From NCBI GenBank assembly GCA_965200955.1, contig OZ241742.1:3100001-3164000 (forward strand): a DNA stretch of 64,000 nucleotides, read 5' to 3'. Shown here in pieces: positions 34,649 through 43,671 of this stretch (positions are counted from its first letter, which is position 1; the number at the start of each line of letters is the position of its first letter). The DNA comes from Bin80 sp026708685. GTDB taxonomy: Bacteria > Bacteroidota > Rhodothermia > Rhodothermales > Bin80. Under the pieces are notes generated by a model. That model did not search any database, was not told where the DNA came from, and saw only the letters and a list, made by a program, of their open reading frames with translations. Both the position numbers and the translations under genes were made by a program.

Positions 34649-35319
34649 GGATGGATCTCTCTGGCATGCCACATCTGATTGGCCCATTCCCAGTCAGATT
34701 TTGTGGTAATTTTGATATTTCTCGGATCACCTTCAACGATGCATACATCGTGACCGACATGCTGCATCAGTTCAACATCGTCGGTGGCGGCCGACAGATC
34801 ACCTTGATGCAGTGCTTCTGCAAGAAGTTCATATCTGAACCCCTGCGGAGTTTGCATGGAATACAGACCGTCTCTGGAAATCGTATTGGTGAAACGATCA
34901 TTTTCTCCATAACGGACGGTGTCAGTGACAGGCACAGCGGCAGCTGCCGCTCCGTAGGTGAATGTAGATTCAATCACGCGTGTAATAACCTGTTGCGTAA
35001 TAAAGGGGCGTGCAGCATCATGGATCAAAACAGCAGATGTGGACAAACTGAGCTGGCTAAATCCTGCCATCACAGACTCCTGACGAGTTTTGCCACCCAT
35101 GACGACTTCATAGGGCTTCGTTAATGGCTGGAGGATTTCGGTGTAGACTTCCATAGAACTTTCAGCCGCGGCAATCACTAGGTTAGTCACCTGTGGATGA
35201 TGATCAAATACCTGAGCGGTATGGAAAAGGAGTGGTGCATTCCCAAGGGTCCGCAGTTGTTTGGGTTGACCGCCCAATCTAGAACCTGAGCCGGCCGCTG
35301 GAATGACCACAGCTACCAT
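34645..35319 (-). CDS. ispD: 2-C-methyl-D-erythritol 4-phosphate cytidylyltransferase
   Basis: IspD makes CDP-methylerythritol in the non-mevalonate isoprenoid pathway. The 224-residue protein starts with the nucleotide-binding VVIPAAGSGSRLGGQPKQ and contains VLIHDAARPFI and the C-terminal EGDPRNIKITTKSDWEWA. It begins at the base after the queA stop and overlaps ispF by 4 bases. Confidence 0.97.
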   Translation of the reverse strand: MVAVVIPAAGSGSRLGGQPKQLRTLGNAPLLFHTAQVFDHHPQVTNLVIAAAESSMEVYTEILQPLTKPYEVVMGGKTRQESVMAGFSQLSLSTSAVLIHDAARPFITQQVITRVIESTFTYGAAAAAVPVTDTVRYGENDRFTNTISRDGLYSMQTPQGFRYELLAEALHQGDLSAATDDVELMQHVGHDVCIVEGDPRNIKITTKSDWEWANQMWHAREIHP

Positions 35320-36390
35320 CTATAGGATTAACATGGCATCGCCGAAAGAATAGAGGCGATACTTTTGATCAATGGCTACCGCATACGCTTCTTTGAGAAG
35401 TTCATATCCAGTAAAGGCGGAGGTGAGCATCATCAGAGTACTGGCTGGCATATGAAAATTGGTGATCAGCCGCTCTGTGACAGCAAATTGATACGGGGGA
35501 TAGATAAACTTGTCGGTCCAGCCCGTTTTGGGTTTCAAGTGACGTGAAACGGTGAGTGTCGATTCAACGGCCCGAACGACGGTGGTGCCACAAATGGTTA
35601 CATGGTTGTCTTGGGAATCAAGAGCACGATTGACTGAATTCGCAGTATGCTGAGAGACCGAAAAATACTCAGAGTTCATACGATGCTTGGTAAGATCCTC
35701 AACGGAGATATTGGAGAATGTTCCGAGTCCCACATGGAGCGTTACGGGTACAATCTGAACGCCATGTTCGGTCAGCTGATTGACTAGGTTGGGCGTAAAA
35801 TGAAGCCCTGCCGTTGGTGCAGCGACTGCCCCCCGATGCTCTGCAAACATCGTCTGATATCGATCAATATCCTCGGTCTCTGCTTTACGCTTAATGTAAG
35901 GTGGTAAGGGTGTCAGTCCCTCTTCATCAATCATACGATAGAGCATTTCATCATCTCCATCACAGTCAAGTCGTATGGTGCGGCCTCTTGATGTCGTGTT
36001 ATCAATCACTTCGGCGACGAGTCCATTTTTGAAGAACAGTTTGTTGCCGATCCGAATTTTTCGGGCAGGTTCAACGATCACATCCCAAAGTCGGCTTTGG
36101 GAGTTGAGTTCACGCAGGAGGAAGACTTCAATTTTGGCATCGGTCTTCTCTTTGCGCCCCCGAAGTCGTGCAGGAAAAACCTTGGTATTATTGACGACCA
36201 GAACATCTTCAGGAGAGAAATATTCCGTGATCTCGTAGAAATGACGGTGCTCAATGGTTTCTTTCTCCCTGTCTACCACCATGAGGCGAGAGGAATCTCG
36301 TGGATCAGCAGGATAGTTGGCAATGAGGTCTCTGGGCACTTCATAGTGGAAGTCGCTTAACTTGAAACGCTCGGTCCCCAGTGGAATCAT
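35320..36390 (-). CDS. queA: S-adenosylmethionine:tRNA ribosyltransferase-isomerase
   Basis: QueA adds the epoxycyclopentanediol ring to 7-aminomethyl-deazaguanine in tRNA during queuosine synthesis. The 356-residue protein begins with the typical KLSDFHYEVPRDLIANYPAD and contains APTAGLHFTP and the C-terminal TNFHMPASTLMMLTSAF. It heads the minus-strand run queA-ispD-ispF-dedA that leads into the tRNA-tuf operon. Confidence 0.97.
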   Translation of the reverse strand: MIPLGTERFKLSDFHYEVPRDLIANYPADPRDSSRLMVVDREKETIEHRHFYEITEYFSPEDVLVVNNTKVFPARLRGRKEKTDAKIEVFLLRELNSQSRLWDVIVEPARKIRIGNKLFFKNGLVAEVIDNTTSRGRTIRLDCDGDDEMLYRMIDEEGLTPLPPYIKRKAETEDIDRYQTMFAEHRGAVAAPTAGLHFTPNLVNQLTEHGVQIVPVTLHVGLGTFSNISVEDLTKHRMNSEYFSVSQHTANSVNRALDSQDNHVTICGTTVVRAVESTLTVSRHLKPKTGWTDKFIYPPYQFAVTERLITNFHMPASTLMMLTSAFTGYELLKEAYAVAIDQKYRLYSFGDAMLIL

Positions 36391-36672
36391 TCGTATAGGT
36401 TTTGATCAAAGTTGACGAGTGGATATAGACCTGAGGATCCAGTTAGAGGCATCCACAGTTGGATATAACCCTTTCTTCTTAGGGGTTGTTCCAAGACCCA
36501 GTTCAGATGTATCATTGGATGATCTGGTAGATCTTGATTACAGTCTATGAAGTTCTCTATCTTGCATGTTCGCAATGAATCTCTACCCTCAGGTTGACCA
36601 TTGAGCATTTTGGGGGAGCATCATGTGGTCCATTGATCATGCATTGGGAAACTTCACATCTTAATAGACTGT

Positions 36673-36696
36673 GGATGGTTGATTGCCAAACCATCC
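36673..36696. repeat. Perfect 8-base stem-loop upstream of the type IIG gene
   Basis: GGATGGTT (36673-36680) pairs with AACCATCC (36689-36696) around an 8-base loop. It has no T-run on either strand, so it is more likely a binding site or a chance stem than a terminator. Confidence 0.3.
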
Positions 36697-36902
36697 AAAA
36701 TGATCAAGCCAATCATCTGGATAGTAGCAATACCTCTCTTCAATGGATCGTTTAGGATGATTGATGGTATACACACCGGTCTTACTTTGATTGATCTCCT
36801 GTTTGCCGACAGCTCATGCAACTCTTCGCCTGCTTTTCTTGATGAATTTCCTGAAGCCTCGGATTTTTGATGGAAATTTGTTTTCTGAGGACTTTCTAAC
36901 CG

Positions 36903-36907
36903 AAGGA
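36903..36907 (+). promoter_or_regulatory. Shine-Dalgarno motif that fixes the type IIG start
   Basis: AAGGA ends 6 bases before the ATG at 36914. Most genes in this window have no such motif, so it supports this start over the upstream ATG at 36791. Confidence 0.55.
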
Positions 36908-36913
36908 ATTCAA

Positions 36914-39900
36914 ATGACTTCGGCGTGGAGTTCTCTGAATCCGATCGCACTGGACATCACTGTCAATGAACTGCTTCACCTCTACGATTCATTTCCTGTT
37001 GATCAAGTTCCCAATGAATCCCATACGGAGCAGGATCTCATATGGCCAGTGTTACACCTACTTGGATGGAAGTCCTATCTGCCTCAGCAGAATCTGTCAT
37101 CGCATGGGCGGATGGATGTCCCTGATGGTCTACTCTTTCTTGACGATTCTGCCAAACAAACTGCTATCCAGCAGGATCAGCAATTTCAGGGATACTCTTT
37201 TGGAACGGCTATTCTGGAGGTCAAAAGATGGTTACGGCCTCTGTCCCGGTCCAGTGAAAAGCCTGGGGAGATGTCCGTGCCTGCCTCTCAGATGCTTCGT
37301 TACATCAGACGCGTTGATGATCTAACAGAGGGGCGATTAAGGTGGGGTATTCTGACGAACGGTCACAACTGGAGGCTTTATTATGCTGGTGCGAAGTCTC
37401 CAGGTGAAGATTACATTGACCTCAACGTATTTGCAATCCTGAAAGGAAATTCTGGCAATGGTGGAGCCGAGCAACTCTATGAGAGTGAACGTTTTCATTG
37501 GCTCAAGGTGTTCCTGCTCCTGTTTGGTTGTGAGCAATTTCGCGCCCGCCCCCTTGAGGGACAAACCTTTCATCTGGAGGCCATTGCTGAGGCAAAATTC
37601 TATCAGCAGCGGGTAACGCAATCGTTATCTCAAATCGTATTTGATGAGATCTTTCCCAGTCTGATCAAAGAGATTGGCAGCTTGGCTCCCACTGCTGAAA
37701 CCAGTCAGATCCGACAATCAACCCTGATCTTTCTCTATCGACTTCTGTTTCTACTCTACAGTGAAGACCGAGGACTCCTGCCCGTGCATGATCGCAGATA
37801 CGATGATTACTCCTTTCGGAAGCTGATCCGCAATGATGTTGGACGAAGAAAAGATGAGTTTGATGTCTTCTCCAATCAGACAGGCATCTATTGGTGCTGT
37901 TTTCAAGCCATCTGCCGGATCATCGCCGACGGAGATTCTTCCATAGGACTGCCCCCGTACAATGGTGGATTGTTTGATTTATCTCAAACCCTGCTTCTCA
38001 ATGAAATTACCCTCCACGATGCAATGATGGCACAAGTGGTGGATGCTCTTTCATTTGAGAAAACCTCCTCTGGTCGCCGCTATATCAATTATCGGAATTT
38101 AGGGGTCCAACATCTTGGTGCCATTTATGAGCAACTTCTTGATCAGGAAGTCGTCCGGCGTGATGGTAGAGTTCACATTCAACTCAACTCGTCTGCACGA
38201 AAAAATCAGGGAAGCTACTATACTCCAGATGACCTTGTAAGCCTGATTGTTTCTCAAACAATCACACCACTCATTCACCGTGCTAAGGAAGCATTCAAAG
38301 AGAAGGTGAATGAGCTTGATGTAAGTCATCAAGAATTTACCGATGATATCCGTGTTGAACTCTCCAAAGTGGACCCAGCCCTAGCCATTCTTGATCTCAA
38401 AATGTGTGATCCATCCATGGGCTCGGGGCACTTTTTGGTGAACTTGGTTGATCAGTTGGCTGAACACGTAGTGAATGCGATTGCGTACTCGGAAGTACTT
38501 GTAGACGGGTATTGTTCTCCCGTCGCTACTCAGGTGAAAGAGATGGAGCATCGTATTCGTGACAATGCTCAAAAGAATTCCTGGGTGATTGAGGATGCGC
38601 TCCTAGATCAGCAGAGACTTATTCGTCGACTGGTGCTCAAGCGATGCATCTACGGCGTAGACAAGAATCCAATGGCGGTTGAGCTGGCCAAGGTGTCGCT
38701 TTGGCTTCATACGCTCACTACAGGGGCTCCGTTGAGTTTTCTTGATCACCATCTGATCTGTGGAGATAGCCTGTTTGGATCTGAGACACCCAGAGTACTC
38801 TCTCATGTTGAAAAACATGGTTTTTTGATGCGTGAACCAGTGCTGGAGGCCATTTCCACCATGGAACAGATGAGAGCACTGAATCGGATAGAGGATGTAG
38901 ATGTTTCCGATATCTCTCGTTCTCAGAATATGTTCTCACAGATTCATACCGCCAGTCAGCCACTGCATGCATTTGTAGCCATGTACCATGCTTTTGAGTG
39001 GTTTAATCTTTCTGATTCAAAACTGCGTCAGGTTTTTTCTTTATGGCTTGACGGTGGATTTGGTGATCCTGTTCAGGTTGCACTGGGGAGACCATTGCCC
39101 CAACCATCCAGTGCGATTGATCAGGAAAGCATTGATCTGATTCGGGATGTGGTTGACCTTGCACAGAGGGAACATTTCCTGATCTGGGAGATCGCTTTCC
39201 CAGATGTATGGATCAACTGGAATTCCAACGGTGATGACTCAGGCTTTGATGCCATTGTTGGGAATCCACCGTGGGAACGGATGGAGTTAAAGCCCATTGA
39301 GTGGTTCATGACTCGGAAACCCGAGATTGCCTATGCCTTGACCTCAGCGGAACGTCATCAGATGATGACTGCACTTGAAGAATCCGATGATCCAATGGCT
39401 GAGGAATTTATTCTTGCCAAACAGCACATTGAAAGGATCAATGCGGTCGTGCCGCGATTGGATGTTTACAAAGACATTGGGCGTGGCAAAAACCTGTATG
39501 CTATGTTCCTGGCTCGTTCATTATCGCTGATCAAGCCGAGTGGACGCATAGGACTTTTGATTCCATCAGGAATCGCTGGCGACAAGCAATTCGCGAAGTT
39601 TTTTCGGAGCATTGCTCATGTGGGTAAACTGCGAGCACTCTATGATTTTGAAAACCGTAGATCCCGATCATCGAAAGAGAATCTGAAATCCCATCCATCG
39701 GAGCAGGCCTCCCTCTTCTTTCCAGATGTACACAGACGATTCAAATTCTGTGTCTTTCTTGCCAGTGCTCAGCCGTCCTCCCATCCTACTCGTTTTGGTT
39801 TTTTTCTTGATGATCCTGCACAGGTCAATCATCCAGAAAAATGTTTTGAACTTTCCCATTCTGATTTTCAAAAAGTCAATCCAAATACTGGAACTGCACC

Positions 39901-40963
39901 GATCTTTCGTACTCGACGGGATGCTCAGCTCACCTTCTCTATCTATGATCGAATGCCTGTTCTACTCCATGAGAAGCGAGGTGCTGACCATCGGGCATGG
40001 CCTGTTCACTACTATACCATGTACAATACGGGGAGTGATTCAGGCCTGTTCAGAACAAGGAATCAGTTACTTCAGGATGAAAAGGCATTTCCCGTTGGAA
40101 ACAATCGATTTCGAAGTAAGCGTGGTGAGTGGTCTCCTCTCTATGAAGGCAAGATGGTTCAGGCATTTGACCATCGGGCATCCGATAGCATAATCAATCC
40201 AGAAAATCTGTTTCGGCCTGGACAAAAACAGGATCTGAGCGATGCAGAAAAGCAAGATCCTAACCGGTTACCTGAGCCTAGATTTTGGATCCTTGACAAT
40301 GATGACGCATGGCCTGAGCAAACTCCTTGGATGATCGGATTCAAAGATGTGACATCGGTCACCAACATGCGCACGATGATTGCAGCTCTGATCCCCAGAA
40401 GTGGAGTCGGTCATACCCTACCTCTGTTGCGTACTACGGCAGATCAACCAGTCTCACCTTCGCAACTTCTGTGTATGCTAGCCAATCTGAACTCGATCGT
40501 TTTTGATTATGTAGCCCGTCAGAAAGTTCAAACAACCCATTTTTCGTGGTTCGTCTTAAAGCAGATGCCCGTCGTTTCTTTGGAAACATTCTCCGCTATT
40601 CATTTTGGTGAAGAATCCGCAGAGAAAGTGATTTCGGAAGCTGCACTCACACTAACCTATACCTCTACGGATATGTCATCACTTGCTCATGGGATGGGGT
40701 ATGTCAGTGAATCTGGTGAGGTGCTGCCTCCTTTTGTATGGGATGCACAACAGCGACTCAATCTGAGAGCGAAGTTGGATGCCGCATTCTTTCATCTCTA
40801 CGGTGCAACCAATACCGATGATATCCAGTATATCTATGAGACATTTACGACTTTTCAGAAGAAGGAGGAAGCGAAATATGGACAGTATTCTTCCTTGCAG
40901 ATGTGTCTACATTGGTTCAATGCATTGGAATCTGGCGAGCCCAATGCAAACATTGTGATGTGA
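36914..40963 (+). CDS. Type IIG restriction-modification enzyme (fused nuclease and adenine methyltransferase)
   Basis: The 1349-residue single-chain enzyme is expected to cut and methylate DNA at one recognition site. The N-terminal nuclease shows a PD-(D/E)XK core: Asp71 in MDVPDGLLF and Glu102/Lys104 in AILEVKRW. A helical linker follows, then the gamma-class adenine methyltransferase with SAM motif I DPSMGSGHFL (from Asp499) and catalytic motif IV NPPW at 784-787. The C-terminal ~400 residues should form the target-recognition domain. An Eco57I-like or PglX-like methylase is the nearest class; the fused nuclease favours type IIG. Size and single-gene layout match. The recognition site cannot be read from sequence. 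It stands between the queA and trp operons with no partner genes. Confidence 0.85.
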   Translation: MTSAWSSLNPIALDITVNELLHLYDSFPVDQVPNESHTEQDLIWPVLHLLGWKSYLPQQNLSSHGRMDVPDGLLFLDDSAKQTAIQQDQQFQGYSFGTAILEVKRWLRPLSRSSEKPGEMSVPASQMLRYIRRVDDLTEGRLRWGILTNGHNWRLYYAGAKSPGEDYIDLNVFAILKGNSGNGGAEQLYESERFHWLKVFLLLFGCEQFRARPLEGQTFHLEAIAEAKFYQQRVTQSLSQIVFDEIFPSLIKEIGSLAPTAETSQIRQSTLIFLYRLLFLLYSEDRGLLPVHDRRYDDYSFRKLIRNDVGRRKDEFDVFSNQTGIYWCCFQAICRIIADGDSSIGLPPYNGGLFDLSQTLLLNEITLHDAMMAQVVDALSFEKTSSGRRYINYRNLGVQHLGAIYEQLLDQEVVRRDGRVHIQLNSSARKNQGSYYTPDDLVSLIVSQTITPLIHRAKEAFKEKVNELDVSHQEFTDDIRVELSKVDPALAILDLKMCDPSMGSGHFLVNLVDQLAEHVVNAIAYSEVLVDGYCSPVATQVKEMEHRIRDNAQKNSWVIEDALLDQQRLIRRLVLKRCIYGVDKNPMAVELAKVSLWLHTLTTGAPLSFLDHHLICGDSLFGSETPRVLSHVEKHGFLMREPVLEAISTMEQMRALNRIEDVDVSDISRSQNMFSQIHTASQPLHAFVAMYHAFEWFNLSDSKLRQVFSLWLDGGFGDPVQVALGRPLPQPSSAIDQESIDLIRDVVDLAQREHFLIWEIAFPDVWINWNSNGDDSGFDAIVGNPPWERMELKPIEWFMTRKPEIAYALTSAERHQMMTALEESDDPMAEEFILAKQHIERINAVVPRLDVYKDIGRGKNLYAMFLARSLSLIKPSGRIGLLIPSGIAGDKQFAKFFRSIAHVGKLRALYDFENRRSRSSKENLKSHPSEQASLFFPDVHRRFKFCVFLASAQPSSHPTRFGFFLDDPAQVNHPEKCFELSHSDFQKVNPNTGTAPIFRTRRDAQLTFSIYDRMPVLLHEKRGADHRAWPVHYYTMYNTGSDSGLFRTRNQLLQDEKAFPVGNNRFRSKRGEWSPLYEGKMVQAFDHRASDSIINPENLFRPGQKQDLSDAEKQDPNRLPEPRFWILDNDDAWPEQTPWMIGFKDVTSVTNMRTMIAALIPRSGVGHTLPLLRTTADQPVSPSQLLCMLANLNSIVFDYVARQKVQTTHFSWFVLKQMPVVSLETFSAIHFGEESAEKVISEAALTLTYTSTDMSSLAHGMGYVSESGEVLPPFVWDAQQRLNLRAKLDAAFFHLYGATNTDDIQYIYETFTTFQKKEEAKYGQYSSLQMCLHWFNALESGEPNANIVM

Positions 40964-41035
40964 CCCTATTCCCTCTGATGACTCCCATACTCTATTGACT
41001 ATCCACAAGATTCATGGAAGAACCCCTCAGTCTTT

Positions 41036-41677
41036 ATGTCTTGTAAAGTAAAAATTTGCGGAATCACTTCGCTCGCTGATGCACGATTCTGTGCTGGCAA
41101 AGGGGTGGATTATCTGGGATTCATTCAACACCCCAGTAGCCCTCGCTTTATTGATGCACATCATGCCAAGGAAATCATTGAATGGATTCACGGGCCAGAA
41201 TCGGTTGGCGTATTTGTCAATGTTGATGCTGAAACCGTCAATCGTAACAGCGAAACCGCTGGATTTGATGTCGTGCAACTTCATGGAGATGAGTCTCCAG
41301 CCTACTGTCATCGTATAACCCTCCCTGTCTTCAAGGCATTCAGTGTTCAGCCCAAAGATACTGCACGATCTCTATCGCGAATTCTTGGTGCCTATGAACA
41401 TTGTGTAGATGCATTTCTTCTGGATACTTGGCATCCAGAATTATCGGGCGGAACTGGAACATCATTTGACTGGAGTGTAGCTCAATCGTTATCCAAAGAC
41501 TTTCGGATCATTTTGGCTGGCGGATTAACTCCCATGAATGTCCAGGAGGCATTCCAGATGGTATCCCCCTGGGGACTGGATGTATCCAGTGGAGTTGAAG
41601 ACTCACCTGGCATTAAAAATTTTGATTTGATCAATCATTTCTTTGAATCCATTGAAAACCATGACCATGGGGTATGA
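41036..41677 (+). CDS. trpF: Phosphoribosylanthranilate isomerase
   Basis: TrpF isomerises phosphoribosylanthranilate in tryptophan synthesis. The 213-residue (beta/alpha)8 protein starts with KVKICGITSLADA, which has the catalytic cysteine, and keeps DYLGFIQHPSSPRFID, VVQLHGDE, the aspartate in FLLDTW, and ILAGGLTPMNV near the C terminus. The end overlaps the start of trpB, so the genes are coupled. Confidence 0.96.
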   Translation: MSCKVKICGITSLADARFCAGKGVDYLGFIQHPSSPRFIDAHHAKEIIEWIHGPESVGVFVNVDAETVNRNSETAGFDVVQLHGDESPAYCHRITLPVFKAFSVQPKDTARSLSRILGAYEHCVDAFLLDTWHPELSGGTGTSFDWSVAQSLSKDFRIILAGGLTPMNVQEAFQMVSPWGLDVSSGVEDSPGIKNFDLINHFFESIENHDHGV

Positions 41678-42851
41678 TGCACCCGATCAGAATGGCCGCT
41701 TCGGACCGTATGGAGGTGCTTTCGTTCCCGAGATCCTGATCCCCGAGCTCCATGCTGTTCAGGAAGCCTTTGAACGCTCCTGGGCTGATCCTGCCTTTCA
41801 ACATCAATATCTATCACTTCTTCATACGTATGTCGGCCGCCCTACCGCACTGACCTTTGCAGAGCGACTCAGCCATGAATTAGGAAGGGGACAGATCTAT
41901 CTGAAGCGTGAAGACCTATGCCACACCGGTGCACACAAAATCAATAACACGATTGGGCAGATCTTGCTTGCCCTTCAAATGGGTAAAACCCGTATTATTG
42001 CAGAAACGGGTGCTGGACAGCATGGCGTAGCTACCGCCACAGTGGCGGCACGATTTGGACTTCAATGTATCGTCTATATGGGAGCCGAAGACATGGATCG
42101 GCAGGCATTGAACGTAGAGCGTATGAAGCTCTTGGGAGCAGAGGTCAGACCGGCTACCAGTGGAAGCCAAACACTCAAGGATGCGACCAATGAAGCCATC
42201 CGTGATTGGGTCTCTAACCCTACAGATACGTTTTATATCATCGGTTCGGTCGTTGGGCCCCATCCCTATCCAATGATGGTGCGCACCTTTCACAAAATCA
42301 TCGGTGAAGAAGTCCAGACACAGCTCCAGGAAAAAGTCCAACGGTCGACTCCTGATGCGGTCGTCGCTTGTGTAGGTGGTGGATCCAATGCAATTGGGAT
42401 CTTCTACCCATTTATCAATGCACCTGATGTACAAATGTTTGGCGTAGAGGCTGCCGGTGAAGGGCTACATGGCAAACATGCAGCGACCCTCACGCTGGGA
42501 GAAGTAGGCGTTTTACATGGAGCTATGAGCTATCTTCTACAGGATCAGGAGGGACAAATTTCACTTGCCCATTCAGTCTCTGCTGGCTTGGATTATCCAG
42601 GGGTGGGACCCGAACATTCCTATCTGAAAGATCTTGGGCGTGTCCACTATCTATCCGAAACCGATGATGCTGCCCTAAAAGGGGTTTCCCTATTATCTCG
42701 TACTGAAGGAATAATCCCAGCACTTGAAACGGCGCATGCCATCGCCGCACTGGAAACGATTGTCCATCAAATGGAGCCTGATGCCGTCACTGTCGTCAAC
42801 TGCTCTGGACGAGGAGACAAAGACATGCAAACCATCATGGATCACCTATGA
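41661..42851 (+). CDS. trpB: Tryptophan synthase beta chain
   Basis: TrpB joins indole and serine using pyridoxal phosphate. The PLP lysine is in LCHTGAHKINN, and the phosphate-binding loop is GGGSNAIG. The N-terminal GRFGPYGGAFVPE is the family start. The ATG at 41661 (MTMGYDAPDQ, 396 residues) is chosen; an ATG six bases later fits equally, and the one at 41643 is less likely. It overlaps trpF by 17 bases and trpA by 4. Confidence 0.97.
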   Translation: MTMGYDAPDQNGRFGPYGGAFVPEILIPELHAVQEAFERSWADPAFQHQYLSLLHTYVGRPTALTFAERLSHELGRGQIYLKREDLCHTGAHKINNTIGQILLALQMGKTRIIAETGAGQHGVATATVAARFGLQCIVYMGAEDMDRQALNVERMKLLGAEVRPATSGSQTLKDATNEAIRDWVSNPTDTFYIIGSVVGPHPYPMMVRTFHKIIGEEVQTQLQEKVQRSTPDAVVACVGGGSNAIGIFYPFINAPDVQMFGVEAAGEGLHGKHAATLTLGEVGVLHGAMSYLLQDQEGQISLAHSVSAGLDYPGVGPEHSYLKDLGRVHYLSETDDAALKGVSLLSRTEGIIPALETAHAIAALETIVHQMEPDAVTVVNCSGRGDKDMQTIMDHL

Positions 42852-43663
42852 GCTCGCGATTGTCAACCCAACTCCATGCCCTTCAACGAAGTGGACAAAA
42901 AGCGATGGGAATCTTTCTGACCAGTGGATTTCCAAGTCCTGATGATACGCTTCATTTGCTTCATGCGATTGATCAAGGAGGTGCCGACTTTATTGAATTG
43001 GGTATGCCCCACAGCGATCCATTGGCCGAAGGGTTACCCATCCAACATTCAAGTACTACGGCTCTACAGGCAGGGGCTACGATGAAAAGTACTTTGGATG
43101 CCGTCAGAGCGTTTCGAAAAACCAGCGAGACTCCCCTGCTTCTCATGGGATATATTAACCCCATCCTAAAATTTGGCATTCGCACATTCTGTACTGAGGC
43201 AGCTCTCGCTGGAGCAGATGGATTCATCATTCCTGATCTTCCACCCCAGGAAGCATCCATGCTCCGTGACCATGCCCAGCAGGATCGTCTTCATTTGGTG
43301 TTTCTCGTTGCACCGAATACATCCATTGAGCGCATGAAGCAGATTGATCAATTATCCGATGGATTTGTCTATTGCGTTTCCATTACTGGTCTTACGGGAA
43401 CTGGATTGGATGGGCAGCAGGATACGATCAATTCCTATTTAAAGGATGCACGCCAGATCATTGATAAGAACCCCTTGATGGTTGGCTTTGGCATTCAATC
43501 TCACCAAGATGCCAAGCGGCTGTCCAAACATACCGATGGCTTTATCGTTGGCTCAGCTGTGATCAAGGAAATTAAACGCCTTTGGGGGTATTCAGACCTG
43601 ACTCTGCAAAAGCGTTGCCAGAAGCTGACACTATTTATCCGATCGCTCAAACCAACTCTTTAA
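42848..43663 (+). CDS. trpA: Tryptophan synthase alpha chain
   Basis: TrpA cleaves indole-3-glycerol phosphate and channels indole to TrpB. The 271-residue (beta/alpha)8 protein has the active-site segment FIELGMPHSDPLAEGLPIQ. The catalytic Glu (ELGMP) is present. The Asp that normally follows in PLADGP is a Glu here (PLAEGL). The loop YCVSITGLTGTG and the phosphate-binding GFGIQSH are intact. The start overlaps the trpB stop (ATGA). Identity is certain. Confidence 0.95.
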   Translation: MSSRLSTQLHALQRSGQKAMGIFLTSGFPSPDDTLHLLHAIDQGGADFIELGMPHSDPLAEGLPIQHSSTTALQAGATMKSTLDAVRAFRKTSETPLLLMGYINPILKFGIRTFCTEAALAGADGFIIPDLPPQEASMLRDHAQQDRLHLVFLVAPNTSIERMKQIDQLSDGFVYCVSITGLTGTGLDGQQDTINSYLKDARQIIDKNPLMVGFGIQSHQDAKRLSKHTDGFIVGSAVIKEIKRLWGYSDLTLQKRCQKLTLFIRSLKPTL

Positions 43664-43671
43664 GATACATC

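Larger units (their letters stand above)
36391..36913. other. Intergenic region between divergent queA and the type IIG gene
   Basis: No gene was found in these 523 bases. A long open frame runs into the type IIG gene from 36791, but its N-terminal 41 codons show no family features. A perfect 8-base stem GGATGGTT/AACCATCC with an 8-base loop lies at 36673-36696. Both divergent promoters must be here; none was recognisable. Confidence 0.45.

Noticed and set aside
34649..34687. Upstream ATG of ispF at 34687
   Set aside because: It lies inside ispD; the ATGA overlap at 34645-34648 and the family start MSFRVGIGYDVH fit better.
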